From Plasmopara viticola (Eukaryota > Oomycota > Peronosporomycetes > Peronosporales > Peronosporaceae), in assembly GCA_001695595.3 (NCBI GenBank), contig MBPM02000008.1:496001-560000 (forward strand): a stretch of 64,000 nucleotides of DNA. Reading direction: 5' to 3'. The stretch's first letter is position 1; the number at the start of each line of letters is the position of its first letter. Of the stretch, positions 20,463 to 31,699 are shown one piece after another. Under the pieces are notes generated by a model. It was not told where the DNA came from. It worked only from the letters and a program-made list of their open reading frames with translations, and did not search any database. Both the position numbers and the translations under genes were made by a program.

Positions 20463-21941
20463 CTATTCCACTCGCTGTTCTTGTATGCGCTCAAACCGTC
20501 GACTCTGCATGGCATTGCAACTCATGGCTTTGGGGGGACCAATATGAATCGATCCGCGGTAACTGCCGCCGGCAAATCGATTGGCAAAGTGGGCCCGTTG
20601 TTCGCGCGTGCAAATGTAATGACCGGCCAACTCATCGACGGGGATCATGTACCCCAACGTCACGGTACGACGGGGTCCATCCCGCACCGCGGGGAGCCCT
20701 TCAATTGGTACCACGGGATCAATCTGAAAACTCGCGTCGTTCGAAATGAGCACGAGCTCAATGTTAAACATACTCGCCGCGGCGTAAACTTCGGCAATCG
20801 TCGCTTGTTCGTCTGGTGTGTTCCGAAAGGTTTCAAACCGTTCCCGCACTTCTTCTTCGTCTTGCAAGAGAAAGTGTGCCAGTGTGGTACAATGTGCCAA
20901 CGCATACTCCATCAACTTGAGGCGTAGACACTGGGCCGCTGCCACTCGTCGAGGGGCCAATCCATCGGCCGCGCCGACATTGACCACGGTCATGCCAGCC
21001 GGGTAGTTCAAGAGACACTGCAACGGGTACATTTCATAGACAATGCAATGCAAGAAACACGACCCGTCGGGCGGCATGCCCACGCCGACCAATCCCATGT
21101 GTACCAACAACGTTTCCATTTTCGCCCGTTGGAGATCCAGTGCCGGTACAATCGTGTCGGACATGGGACCCGCCGGCACGCTTGTACCCACGTTCGACCC
21201 GCGGTCGGACGACGCGGGAAACCAACTCCCTCGACAAGAACCCCCGAAAGTCTCCCGCGTCCCACTCGTCATGGACGTCCGGCCCATCCCGTGCGACGGG
21301 CGGACAAAACTCTGACTCCCGACAAACCCAGTCCCGGACCATCGGTAGTCGCTGGTCGTCGACGTGAACGACGAGACGGTCGAGACGCTCGAGACGGACC
21401 GGAAATCATCGTCGTCGTCGCCCACGACACTGGCGGTCGCGTGGATGACGGCGGGCGACGCCAACAGGGACGACGACGGGCGGAGCGGGCCGTCCCGCGG
21501 GTCGTACGCCGCGTTCGCGCCAAAGCCCAGGGCAAAGCCCACAAACGTCTTGAGCGTCCCACTGCTCACGGCTTTGAGATGGAAGGCCACGAGCTGGGGT
21601 TTGTGCGTGAGACTGTGCATGTAATTATCCAACTCCCGCGTGCGGGCCTCGAGGAACTCGGGATTCTTGTCACTCCGAAACAAGGTCCGGCGTCGGTACA
21701 GCGGCGGGAACTTGACGCCTTTCATCAACGCCGCGCTTCGTTTCCGAAGCTCTTCGTCGAGTTTCCGGAACGCCGAGAACGAGCGCCAAATGTGCCAACT
21801 CGTCCGCCCGACGGCGTGGGCCCGGGACGAATAGAACGAGAGACGCACGACGACTTTGTACTCGGTTTTCTTGCGACGGAGTCGATACGTTTCGACCGCG
21901 ACGTCGCACGTGTAGTCGCCTTGGATGTCGTCGGGTGTCAT
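20463..21941 (-). CDS. PX-OTU fusion: phosphoinositide-binding OTU-type cysteine protease
   Basis: From the ATG at 21941 (MTPDDIQGDYTCDVAVETY) the protein is 492 residues; the frame is open further upstream but the extra residues lack domain character. Residues about 10-125 form a PX domain: a beta-rich start, WRSFSAFRKLDEELRKR, KFPPLYRRRT (the Pro-rich loop) and RTRELDNYMHSL. A Ser/Gly-rich linker follows (about 150-265). Residues about 280-450 form an OTU fold with the catalytic DGSCFLHC (Asp292, Cys295) and a distal GHYICT containing the likely catalytic His441. The expected activity is ubiquitin cleavage at PI3P-type membranes, by analogy with the two domain families. The region is GC-rich, so several long overlapping frames on the other strand are artefacts. 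It diverges from the UBE3D-like gene with 397 bp between starts. Confidence 0.88.
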   Translation of the reverse strand: MTPDDIQGDYTCDVAVETYRLRRKKTEYKVVVRLSFYSSRAHAVGRTSWHIWRSFSAFRKLDEELRKRSAALMKGVKFPPLYRRRTLFRSDKNPEFLEARTRELDNYMHSLTHKPQLVAFHLKAVSSGTLKTFVGFALGFGANAAYDPRDGPLRPSSSLLASPAVIHATASVVGDDDDDFRSVSSVSTVSSFTSTTSDYRWSGTGFVGSQSFVRPSHGMGRTSMTSGTRETFGGSCRGSWFPASSDRGSNVGTSVPAGPMSDTIVPALDLQRAKMETLLVHMGLVGVGMPPDGSCFLHCIVYEMYPLQCLLNYPAGMTVVNVGAADGLAPRRVAAAQCLRLKLMEYALAHCTTLAHFLLQDEEEVRERFETFRNTPDEQATIAEVYAAASMFNIELVLISNDASFQIDPVVPIEGLPAVRDGPRRTVTLGYMIPVDELAGHYICTREQRAHFANRFAGGSYRGSIHIGPPKAMSCNAMQSRRFERIQEQRVE

Positions 21942-22338
21942 GGTCCCGACCGGGACGAAAACGGCGACTGGGAGGGCGGGAGACGAGAGGAGAGAAGCGT
22001 GGCTGTACGCACGCTGGCTCGACGACAATCGCGTGCGTTCCAAAATTCTATATTTGTCAAAAGTTGCAGCAATTTGTCCAATCATATGGCAGGGACAAGC
22101 AGTCGGGTACACTTACGTGGATCGGATGGTACACGCTGCTGGAGTGGATGAGACAAAAGACAAGAGGACAAAGGCTCGACACGTGAGTCCGTCACTTGAC
22201 AAACGTCGAACGCATTGCAGCAGTTTTTTGGCAGTCGTGTTGCACGGCTCTGTAGACTTGATCTAATAGCAAGAAAGAGGTACTGCGTTAAGGTACCAAA
22301 AACGTTCATGTACCACACCACAAGGTACCAAAGCGACG

Positions 22339-23595
22339 ATGGCTAATTCCAATTCGCTTGGACAGGACGTCGCGTCAGCAGAGGCTCTGGCCCAGAGCTT
22401 GCAAGGGCTCAACCTTGCTACCGATGCAGTAAAGCAAGAAGCGGCTGCACCACTCATCAGCCACTCGTTTGTAGAATATCAAGCAAATATTGGCTGCTAC
22501 CAGTGTTATCTCTTTCCGCCCGAAAACGTGGCACTTGACGTGGCACACTGTTCCCTTCGCGTCACGTTTCCTCGTGTGGAAGTCGTGTACCACGAGCCAA
22601 CTCGTAGGCACCACGTTGCGTGGTACACGACCCTCACGCACGCTGTGGATCACTCGCAGTGGTCCCTCGAAGCCAAGGACGATCATTGGTACCTTCGCCT
22701 GTCGAGTGTACCACGTGACGAGCAGCCACACAGTGGCTTCTCCACCTTGACGCAAGTACCGTGGCAAGAGTTACAGCCAGCGCATTATGATATTGTTTCG
22801 TGTCGGAAGTGCCACACGCAACTTGTGACACGCGACACCATTGAGAAGGTGTTGCCTTTGCCATCGGTACATTGGATGGACATGGTGGACTTTTGGGGTG
22901 CTGGGATCGGAGCGTTTGCGTACATGCCACGGGACGAGATCCAAGCGCAAGCGCATCGTGTGCTAGTTGGAGAGTCGTTTGTGTTACTCGAGGCAAGTGA
23001 TGTGGTGGCCAAGGCACTCGTGTTGCATGATGGGAACGACGCCAGTGGTACAGAGGCAAGAGAAGACGACGCGTGGGTACCACTCAAGTGTGCCACGTGT
23101 TCGGTACCACTGGGTGGGTCCAGTCGTGCGCATGGCCACACGCTTCGTCTTGACAAACACTTGATTTGTGCGCACAAAGAGTTGCAAAAAGAAGGCAAAG
23201 GACCAGACGAAGCACAAGCAGAAGCAGAAGCAGAAGACAATGTGTTTGCGACGTACACGATCGATAGTATCCTCTGTGCCACTTTGTTGGAACACGCCGA
23301 TGCACACGGTACATTTCGGTTCCTCTTGACGTCGGCGACCAGTGCTTCTCCCTTGCACTTGCAGCTCGTGAGCTGGGATACAATGATCAAGCACCATGCC
23401 GCCCCATTCCGTCGCGTCTTGAAAGTTCTGTACGGCCCGCGTCAGGCCACTTCGGATCTCTTCCCTACGCATCAAGTGAAGGTACCATCCCAGATGTACC
23501 ACGTCACGGTCCAGCGTCTTGAAGCCAGTACCATGTTACTGCCCGAATCGGTACGCACCTTTCATCGTCTCTCTGTGGGCTTTCTGTACGCCTAA
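22339..23595 (+). CDS. UBE3D: UBE3D-like E3 ubiquitin ligase (HECT-like E2-binding family)
   Basis: Single-exon frame of 418 residues from the ATG at 22339. Family features seen are a beta-rich N-terminal half, a Cys pair in SCRKCHTQL (near residue 154), the signature LPLPSVHWMDMVDFWG (about 173-189), a second Cys pair in LKCATCSVPLGG (about 250-262), and the C-terminal LQLVSWDTMI followed by VKVLYGP-like sequence. The family (UBE2C-binding, HECT_2 in Pfam) was described as a HECT-like ligase acting with UBE2C/UbcH10. It sits beside an OTU protease and near a Cdc20-like gene; this may be chance. The stop lies 47 bp from the converging DOHH stop. Confidence 0.85.
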   Translation: MANSNSLGQDVASAEALAQSLQGLNLATDAVKQEAAAPLISHSFVEYQANIGCYQCYLFPPENVALDVAHCSLRVTFPRVEVVYHEPTRRHHVAWYTTLTHAVDHSQWSLEAKDDHWYLRLSSVPRDEQPHSGFSTLTQVPWQELQPAHYDIVSCRKCHTQLVTRDTIEKVLPLPSVHWMDMVDFWGAGIGAFAYMPRDEIQAQAHRVLVGESFVLLEASDVVAKALVLHDGNDASGTEAREDDAWVPLKCATCSVPLGGSSRAHGHTLRLDKHLICAHKELQKEGKGPDEAQAEAEAEDNVFATYTIDSILCATLLEHADAHGTFRFLLTSATSASPLHLQLVSWDTMIKHHAAPFRRVLKVLYGPRQATSDLFPTHQVKVPSQMYHVTVQRLEASTMLLPESVRTFHRLSVGFLYA

Positions 23596-23642
23596 ACGAC
23601 AGCACGCAAAGCAAAAGCGGCAAGACTAGCGTTTTGCTTTCT

Positions 23643-24545
23643 CTATTTCCAATAATCGATAATATCCAGAGCAACTTTACAGCTCTCGCGCACAACTTGG
23701 CTATGGTCGTCTTGATATGCTTTTAACAGGGTTTCGCACTCGGGTGTACCAATGGCACCAAGGGCTTCAGCAGCTTCATGACGTACCATGCGATGTTGCG
23801 TCTCATCCAGCAACACGGTCGTCAAGGCTGGTACAAGCACGGGATTCTTCATCTGTCCCATCACATAGGCCACTTCGTGTTGAAACAAGGCATTCGGATC
23901 GTTCAAGGCCTCAGCGAGCGCAAAGGCCGCTTCGTTTGTGTTGCGATTCCGGAGTGAAAACATGGCACGGTACCGCGCAAACATGTCGGCGGTCGGATCC
24001 AATAAAATGGTACGCAGTGCCACGGTGGCTACCGTCTTTTCGGCAGCGGGTGCCGGATCTTCCGATAAGTAGGGATTCCCATCTACGTCTCCTTCGAGAA
24101 GCGTACCGTTTGCTTTGGCCCATTTGTACTGTACCAATTGAAGGGCCAATTGGCACGTGTCGGCAACCTCTGGTACCGGGTCGGTACGAAACGTTTCGAG
24201 GATTGGGACCGATTGAACGGCACCAATGGTACCCAGTGCCTCTGCCGCCTCATGACGTACCATGGCGTCGTCTCCTTCGTCCGCAAGCACCTGGTGCAGC
24301 GTTTCGCACGCTTCTTCCATCTGAAACTGGCCAATGACGTACGCGAGTTCGTGGCGCATGAGCTCCGAGTCGTGGCGATTGCGCAACGCCGTGAGCAGCA
24401 CGTCGAGGTCCGCGAGACTCCCACGCGCGCGGAGGTAAAAGATGGCACGTGTGCGCTTCCCAGTCGGCTCGGAGACGTCAAGCACTGCATTGCAGAGTTG
24501 TTGGAAGCTAGGAGGCGTGGTCAAGAGGGGCGCGGGCGACGGCAT
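23643..24545 (-). CDS. DOHH: Deoxyhypusine hydroxylase (HEAT-repeat di-iron enzyme)
   Basis: From the ATG at 24545 (MPSPAPLLTTPPSF) the protein is 300 residues, the family's usual length; the open frame upstream to 24629 would add 28 residues with no clear role. The four His-Glu iron ligands are all present in two sets: RHELAY and RHEAAE in the N-terminal half, QHEVAY and RHEAAE in the C-terminal half. They are set in HEAT-like repeats with the repeated AEALGTIG/AEALGAIG and YVIGQ/YVMGQ helices. The enzyme finishes hypusine formation on eIF5A by hydroxylating deoxyhypusine. No intron or damage was seen. Confidence 0.95.
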   Translation of the reverse strand: MPSPAPLLTTPPSFQQLCNAVLDVSEPTGKRTRAIFYLRARGSLADLDVLLTALRNRHDSELMRHELAYVIGQFQMEEACETLHQVLADEGDDAMVRHEAAEALGTIGAVQSVPILETFRTDPVPEVADTCQLALQLVQYKWAKANGTLLEGDVDGNPYLSEDPAPAAEKTVATVALRTILLDPTADMFARYRAMFSLRNRNTNEAAFALAEALNDPNALFQHEVAYVMGQMKNPVLVPALTTVLLDETQHRMVRHEAAEALGAIGTPECETLLKAYQDDHSQVVRESCKVALDIIDYWK

Positions 24546-24635
24546 GAGGAAGACTTGGGTGGTCGTGGAAGCGCTAGAATAAATATTGGAAAAAGTTATT
24601 GGAAAAGCTAGTGGAAGTGAGACTAACAAAATTGA

Positions 24636-24971
24636 CGGGGACTATATTGTATTGTATTACGTTATCGCGTTGCCAAGTTATGCACGTGCTAGGCTCTATG
24701 GCTAGTCCACGGCATAGAGTGGTGTCCGCATACGTCGAGTCTCGTTCGGCGGGCAGTGCAGCCAGCACCGAGGCCGTGAGGGTCTTCCATTGTTTTGTGT
24801 AGTTCTGACTTGGTAAGAGCCCAGGTGGCGCCCTGGTGCTGGAGACCGTCGCGTCGAGGGTGAGACCCGTTAGAGACTTGCAGATGCCCGAGAGCACCTG
24901 CCCGAAGCGCGCGAGCATTTAGCCCCCGCGCTTGGAAGGAGGGCGTCACCCCAACCTTTTCGGGGACTATA
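24636..24971 (-). mobile_element. Candidate 314-bp insertion between 11-bp direct repeats
   Basis: The 11-mer CGGGGACTATA occurs at 24636-24646 and again at 24961-24971. Between them lie 314 bp that are clearly richer in GC than the flanks. Read on the minus strand the segment starts AAAAGGTTGGGGTGACGCC and ends in a short tail with repeated ATACA units, the layout of a short retroposon (SINE-like) with target site duplication. A minus-strand frame across it (to about 24918) also looks protein-like, so a captured coding fragment is another option. No tRNA-type A/B boxes were convincing. Confidence 0.42.
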
Positions 24972-25059
24972 GAATAGACTAATAGAGATCAACGTTGTAC
25001 CGCTCTTTTGACTTACGTAGTTCACGTCCATTGCGGCCATTGCGACCTTAATCATGGTC

Positions 25060-25363
25060 ATCCTCAACGAATCAGTTATCACCACAAATGCATCATGTCG
25101 AGCCCTGATCACGCGCATTTGCCAACCTTTGAACGGAGCGAAACCCGTGGCCTCTTGGGAAGTCGACCACCTGAGAGCACCTCTTTGTTGCGTTAATTAG
25201 GGGCGAACAATGGCGGCCAAACTCTCCTCAAATGCGAGATTAGAAGCAAGAACTTTTTATTCAAGGTAGCGCGTGTCTGGGTTTCACTTTTAAAACAAGA
25301 GGGATTACGCGTGTTCAGGGCTCGACATGATACATTTGTGGTGATATTACCTTCTTTGAGGAT
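25060..25363. repeat. 56-bp inverted repeat carrying a coding-like remnant
   Basis: 25060-25115 and 25308-25363 are inverted copies of one another with a block of mismatches in the middle. Both arms read the same short peptide type (RVIRARHDAFVVI on minus, RVFRARHDTFVVI on plus), so they look like two opposed copies of a fragment of one gene. The family is not recognised. Resemblance continues weakly inward and outward. Confidence 0.7.
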
Positions 25364-28300
25364 CAAATCGTGATAGGAATGTCATACTGGCTACCACGCA
25401 ATAGCTGAAGGCTAAAAGCTGTGCCAAGTCAAGGGGGGGTTGGCTGTACCGGAAGAGTGTGGCTATACCGTCGTACAATAAAGTTACCATACACTAAACT
25501 AAGAAAGAGGCTATTACTCTACACGACATTCAACCACCGTCCTAAAAAAAAAGTTCTTGTGTTAATCAGCTACGTTGCATCAAAAGCATGACTAATATGA
25601 TACACCCAGAATGGGCTTAAGTCGATTTGACGGGAGCGGCGACTGGGCTGGTAGCTAGGTCTTACATGAGATAAGCAACGTTGAGAAGGTAAATGGGATT
25701 TTCTTTTTGAAAAAGCGACGAGATTACCGCTTTATTTATATCGTTCCCGATTCTGTTCTACGTGCACTTTTAACTTCTACCACACCAAAACACTTGGTCA
25801 TGAAGTAATGTCGTACTTCCTTATGAATCTGTGCGATTGAAATGGATAAGCGCGTTCGATGGTTCGATGCCGCATCGCAATGCTCGAGCCAACAATGGCC
25901 TTGCTGTTGCTTTGACTTTTCAATACTATGTACGGGTCGTGAGCGACCGCTCCTGTTCTTTAGAGCATGGCGCAGAATATATGCCGAAGAACATAAAAGG
26001 AGATATATACGATTCTCTATGATTAATTGAGACCAAAGACTAGTCGTTCACCGAGAGATCCTAACTCTTCTTGAATGCCTTCTCTGTGCAAAAAGCCCTG
26101 TGACCCCTTTTACAGCCCCGATGTGGTCTGTCATTTACTTTTTCGTCATTACATCATGCCATGCTTTTCTGTAAGCTTCGAAATATCGCTTATCTAGTGT
26201 GATGCAAGCACCATCTTTGACCAGGACAGTGGGCATGACTCCATTTGCATGATTTTGCAAGCTAAGCATTATATTTAAAAATGCCTATGCATTCTCTAAG
26301 CTGTATAACGTTACTGAAAGCACAATTTTGGTTTAAATATCACGTCAGTGCCATTTGGCGGAGAACTGTTTCGCTTTTTGTGGATCCTGGCAGCTGTTTA
26401 CGTAGCGAAAGGTGGTGCAAACTCCTGAGCTCGCTTGGCTGAAAAAGCTTGCATTATGCGCTTTCTTCAAGCACCTTAATTATCGCGGTAACTCCAATCA
26501 TGGGCTTGAACTTAGATCGCAGCGTTTATAGCACTTGCGAGCTCGCTTAGTCTCGGCAAATGGATTGTGTCGTAGACTTGGTTGGCAGAGCACAGTGCTA
26601 AATCGCTGCGGTCCAAAGTTTGATCTGCCACACATATTAATTCTATCCATGACAAGAAGTTTCTTGTCATGACGTACGCAATAGCCAAAATCATATTGCG
26701 ATATTCAGCCCTTCTTGGCCTTTTCAATCTATGGGTTCCTGTGGTTGGCGATAAACATACCCCCCCTTGTGGTGAAGCATGGAAAGTTCAGAGTTGCTTT
26801 TCGCGAAAAATAAGTTTTGCGGTCAGTACAAGCTGACAGGCCGAATGTGCGCTTTTGATTTTCGAGAGTATGAAAAAAGGTTTAGAAACTATACTTTACA
26901 GATCTCGTACTCAAGACCGAAGTTTAAGATGTAACTCGGCATTAATTCAGGGCGAGCATAGAGTTAGAAAACGAAGCGCTGGTTTTAGCAACGGTCGTGA
27001 GCAAATATGATATCAACTTTATCTTTAAGCAAAGACGCAGAGTTTTTTTAACACGACAATCTATGATGCTGCACCAGCGTCAGGCATAGGCTTGACATTA
27101 AAGGTATTTAATATGGTAGTACGAAGCAGGCGCTAATAAAATGCTCTAGTATCTGAAATCGACGGCTATTACGTCTGTAACAGACAAGTGCTGATCTGTT
27201 TAATCTACTCTGGTATGCGTCTCAAAACTCACGCCTCTACACTAAATTAATTGATTGATCGGCTAAAATAACATTTTTTTGTCCACTCTATCGATATTAT
27301 GACGTCTATACGCTCCACGTGCTCTAAGAAATGCGAAATTGGTATATCTTACTGTGCCTGTGCAATGACTCTTCGTTACGTACCCGCATATTGCACGTAT
27401 TACACAGACCTTGCCGACTGCAATACTCTCAAGTCAGTTTTGAGAATAAAGCTTTTGTATTCGCTTCGTTGAGTTCATCGTCCCCACTACTTTACTTGGT
27501 CGGCTCTTCTATATACGTATCAGATGCTTCATCCACGCATAATAATGCTAGTAACACCATTTCTCATTGGAAAAAATTAGCTTGTTCAATCGTATGCTGG
27601 GCAAATTTGCCAAGAAGTATGGTGTGCTTGTGCAACTGACTTCGCATTACCGCAGACGCGAGAGCGCTCAGCATGCATTGGTGTAAAAATGTGTGCACAG
27701 TAAACTTTTGGTAAGACAACTTGGAACATAGCGACGTCAAACAAAGCTTTTGCGTATTAGTAAAAAATGTTTTTTTGAGGCACTCGAGTCGTGACCCATT
27801 TTTCTGTCTACCCTGGAGACGTACAATTCAATGAGCAGGTGAATATACGGTCCGTTATGCCCGCACTCTCCACCAATACATGTGGTTTAAAGATGTCCCA
27901 ACCCAAAAGTAATGGCTGTATAATTGATGCCCTGGTGACATAGTGACTAAGATTTTCTCCTTATCTCGATCATTTTGCAGTGGATAGCTTAAAAATGCCT
28001 GACCTGAGCCAAACGGTTTTTATGTAATAAGTTTTGCTCGTGGTGATCGTATCTGGTGCGATAATCCACCATAAAAAAGGTGGTATTTCCAACTCATACG
28101 ACAAACGACCCTTGTAGTATCATTTATTAAGCAATGCATTAAGGTAAAGCAGAATCTGTCTAGAATAGAGGCTAAGCTCAACAACATAAAGAAAGTGAAA
28201 AAATAGCAACCGTGAGAAATCAGGTCTTGGGACCAGTCATGCGACGCCGTATTTTCCAAATCTATAAGACTAAAAGATGGGTCTCTCAGCAGACCTTGAC

Positions 28301-31300
28301 AAAAACTTATACAAAGCATAATAGATCCACCATCAAGCAGATTAAAACCTCCATAAAGCTGCTCATTCCAACACAATCGTACTGAGGAAGAAATAGTCAC
28401 ATCACAAGAACAAGGTTATCCATTTTCACCCAAAGCCTAAAAAAGTGAATAAATATTTTTTGTAAGCATCTCACGTAGCGCAAATTGTGCTAAAGGTTAT
28501 GCGGGGATTCAAAAAGAGCAGTACCAGTAGGCACCTCTAAGCTCAAGTCTACTACCAAGATGAACGAGAAATCAAGAGTGTCATAATCTAAGTGCACGTC
28601 GAAGACCCAGTGAAATTCTGCACTAAAGCTCAGAATGTTGAACAGCTCTGACACGACACTTTAAACACAAATGGCTTCAACGTTGTTAATTTCTAACGTA
28701 CGGGGCAGATTCTGGATCGAAAGATCGCTTTGACCGGCTCGAAAGATTTTATGCATTTGCAAGGCTGAAACGGTATTATTTTGTGTAATATGCTTAATCA
28801 AAAATAGTAAGCGAGGTATTTCGGGTAGATTAAAGCCATATTATATGCGTCATACAATGAGGCTCAATCCCAGATCAAAGTGGTGTTCAAATAACGAAGT
28901 GTGCCACATTTTTGCACCTTTGATAATCGGCATTTTCGCGGGACTTGTAAACAGATCGATGTAGCTGCGATCGAACGAGACTAAAGTAATTACGTGTGGT
29001 GACGTTATCGATAAAATTAAAAAAACTAGTGCCACTTCTACATTTTAAAAAAATGTTCTTTCCCGTATGCATCGTAGGAAAGAGCATTTTTTACTAATTG
29101 GGATATATGTCAGGGATGACGGCGAGGACGTAAGAGCAAAGAATTTGATGAGGGTGCGAATCGTTGGTTCTTCCTTTTTGGTCAATTTACGAAGACCGTA
29201 GATTTATGAGGTATGTCAGTCAGATGCTGCCATCCTATTCTGTATTGTGAGCGCTAATTAGTACATCGATTTTTATAGACTTGAGCACCAACATAATGTT
29301 CAAAATGTCTAAAGAAAAAGCTTGTTAGGTTAGTCCGAGATCGAGGCTAGCTTTTTCGTAGCGACCGCTTTCCTTGTGGTGTGTCCTCATGGGACATTTG
29401 CCGGCGTGAGTACGATGTGGTTGTATCACTTAATCAAAAATTCAGCTAAGGATCAGTAACTCTAATTTTTCTGAGCACTTACGATGTGACTGGAACCGCT
29501 ATCAATCTATTACTTCATATCAAAAAAAGAATTGCCTTGGCCTTCACTTTAAGTGTGATGCTCAACACCCCACCGATACTTTTACTTCGTGTATGGCCTT
29601 TGTAATTGTAAATTATATGTTTACAAAGGAATAATGTTCCCCTATCCATTGCAATAGCAAGTCTAATTGCTAGACAAGTACAACAAGCAGTGAACTTTAG
29701 AATGTTTTGCATAATTATTCGATAATTTAAATGTAACTGCAAATGCCAATCAGAGATTCCGGGCAAATGTCTAGCGGAAGATCGTGTATCTTTCTGCACG
29801 CACCAATTCTACAAGGTGCTTTGTAACCCCATCCTCAGAGCAAGGTGCTGTGGTATTACGAGAAAGGTTTATGCTGTAGGGTCGAGAGAACGCACCTTTA
29901 CATTGCAAGTGCGATATTAATATAACAATAACATCTTTTTTAAGGCCCAAGGAGAGTAAACTTCGGTGCCTAGATCAAAATCGGTAATTTTCAGGGTGTT
30001 GACTTTGAGGGGCGAAAATACGAAAAACATTTGATTTTGACGATATACCTACATGAACAAGTTTTATGGGTAAGCGCTCAGCGATTAGACCAATAAACCA
30101 GGTTAGATAGTTTGAACGCAACGCGCATCTAACTTCCTAGTGCTATTGTCGCTTATGAGGTATTTCGTTCTTGTTCAGGAATGGATAATAGCAGTGTTCA
30201 TAAGAGCAAAGTTAAAGCTCTGTCGGCGCTTAAGCTATTTTAAACTACGATCTAAGGAATTTGTAGTAAACAGCTTCTACAATAACGCGCCCATCCCCAA
30301 ACAAGTCAAGATGACTGACTAAGCCTAAGCAGAACCTGCCTCACACTTTTTCAAGTGGCGGCAATGATTGATCCGGATAGAGTTTAGCGAGAAAAACCAC
30401 TACATACAGGCTCGTTTTTATTTACTTCGATGTATGGATATTTCTCAATTAATGAGACTCTACCATGTGGTGTAAGTAATCCCACTTAGCCAAGCCCAGT
30501 TTTAGTAGACTCAAGTGTTGTCAGCAAGAGTAATTTATTCGTACCTGCCTCAAGGACTGCGCTCTCAGACCATGAAAAAATCGGTCGCTGCTAGGGACGA
30601 GGCATTTGTATGCCGCCATTCAATTTTAGAGATCTTTGATCGATACATACCATGAATTTTAAGCCTCTGGAATCTTGTTTTTTTTTAAGGAAACCTGTGG
30701 TAGACTGCTTGTTGTACATACAAGTGCACGAGGTTATTGAAACCATTTCGAGTCTTCTCCATATGTTAACTGTTGGCTTAGAAGTGGATTCCAGAGCTAC
30801 TGATATTAAAATATTTAGTTGATATTTCGGCGGGTCGATCAACTTTGTACCAGCGAGAAATTGCGATCGTCTTAAGAAGGTTGTCTTTTTATTAAAAGAA
30901 AGAAGCCATTTTCACTTCGACGAAGTAAGAGGCTATTTCGACGTACATGTGGTCCAAATAGACATGGCCGTGAATTTTGTGGGTAAGTGTGACTTTCTGT
31001 GGGTACGCAATGATGAAAACTCCGCGAGATCTAGGTCGAAAGATGATGCAAAGTCATAGACGACAACCACGCAATTCCCCGCAACAGGCTTTTTAAACGT
31101 CATGTGTTTTCTTTGTTGTGCGTACAGCTGCTTTAAAAGAATGCATGTGCGGCTTTACATCCAAGGCCATTGTGGTAGGTACTGAAGGCGCCGATACCTC
31201 TTTTAAGGTAGACGAGCCGACAAATTTTAAAGTTCAATAAAGGGTGACAGGCAACACAGTTAGCCAAAAAAACGAAACAGCTTAGAACATGAGTAACATA

Positions 31301-31699
31301 GCTTCAATGATGAACAACATAGTATTGCCATCAGTGGTAGCTAGTCATGGATGCGAGTTGCATTATCCTGCAAAAAAGCCAATAATAAAGGTCCCGATTT
31401 AAACTACATACATCGGTCATAAGTAGGTTATGTAATTTAGCGAAGAGGAAAGCCAAACTGATGCATGATCGATGCCTGGACGCGATTACCTCTAATATGC
31501 TAATACAAAACTTATTCTACAGTCTACAGGGATCATTGAAGTTTTAGTCGGTTGTTGTATCACAGAAAGTGTGTCGTCAATTATGCGCTTCCAAAGCGAT
31601 CCGAGCTATCCGCAGAAATGATGATCATCACTCGTCACAGATTAGAGTCAAAATGATGAATGATAACTTGTTTTATCTAAGGCGCAAGCTCTTGCCACG
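25364..31699. other. AT-rich gene-free stretch
   Basis: About 6.3 kb with only scattered short frames. The longest, 28020-28400 on minus (126 codons, with a hydrophobic middle), matches nothing I know. No LTR pair, tandem repeat, tRNA or intact transposon gene was recognised here. Confidence 0.4.

Noticed and set aside
21048..22151. A 367-codon plus-strand frame opposite the PX-OTU gene
   Set aside because: It is rich in Arg/Pro/Gly with no domain, and the minus strand encodes two clear domains. GC-rich DNA gives long antisense frames.
23717..24337. A 206-codon plus-strand frame opposite DOHH
   Set aside because: Antisense to the HEAT repeats of DOHH with all four His-Glu motifs on the other strand; Arg/Pro/His-rich without a recognisable fold.
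24689..24949. Structured RNA (SRP or snRNA) in the GC-rich 24.7-24.95 kb segment
   Set aside because: No conserved SRP Alu/S-domain or Sm-site could be seen; an inserted element fits the flanking repeats better.
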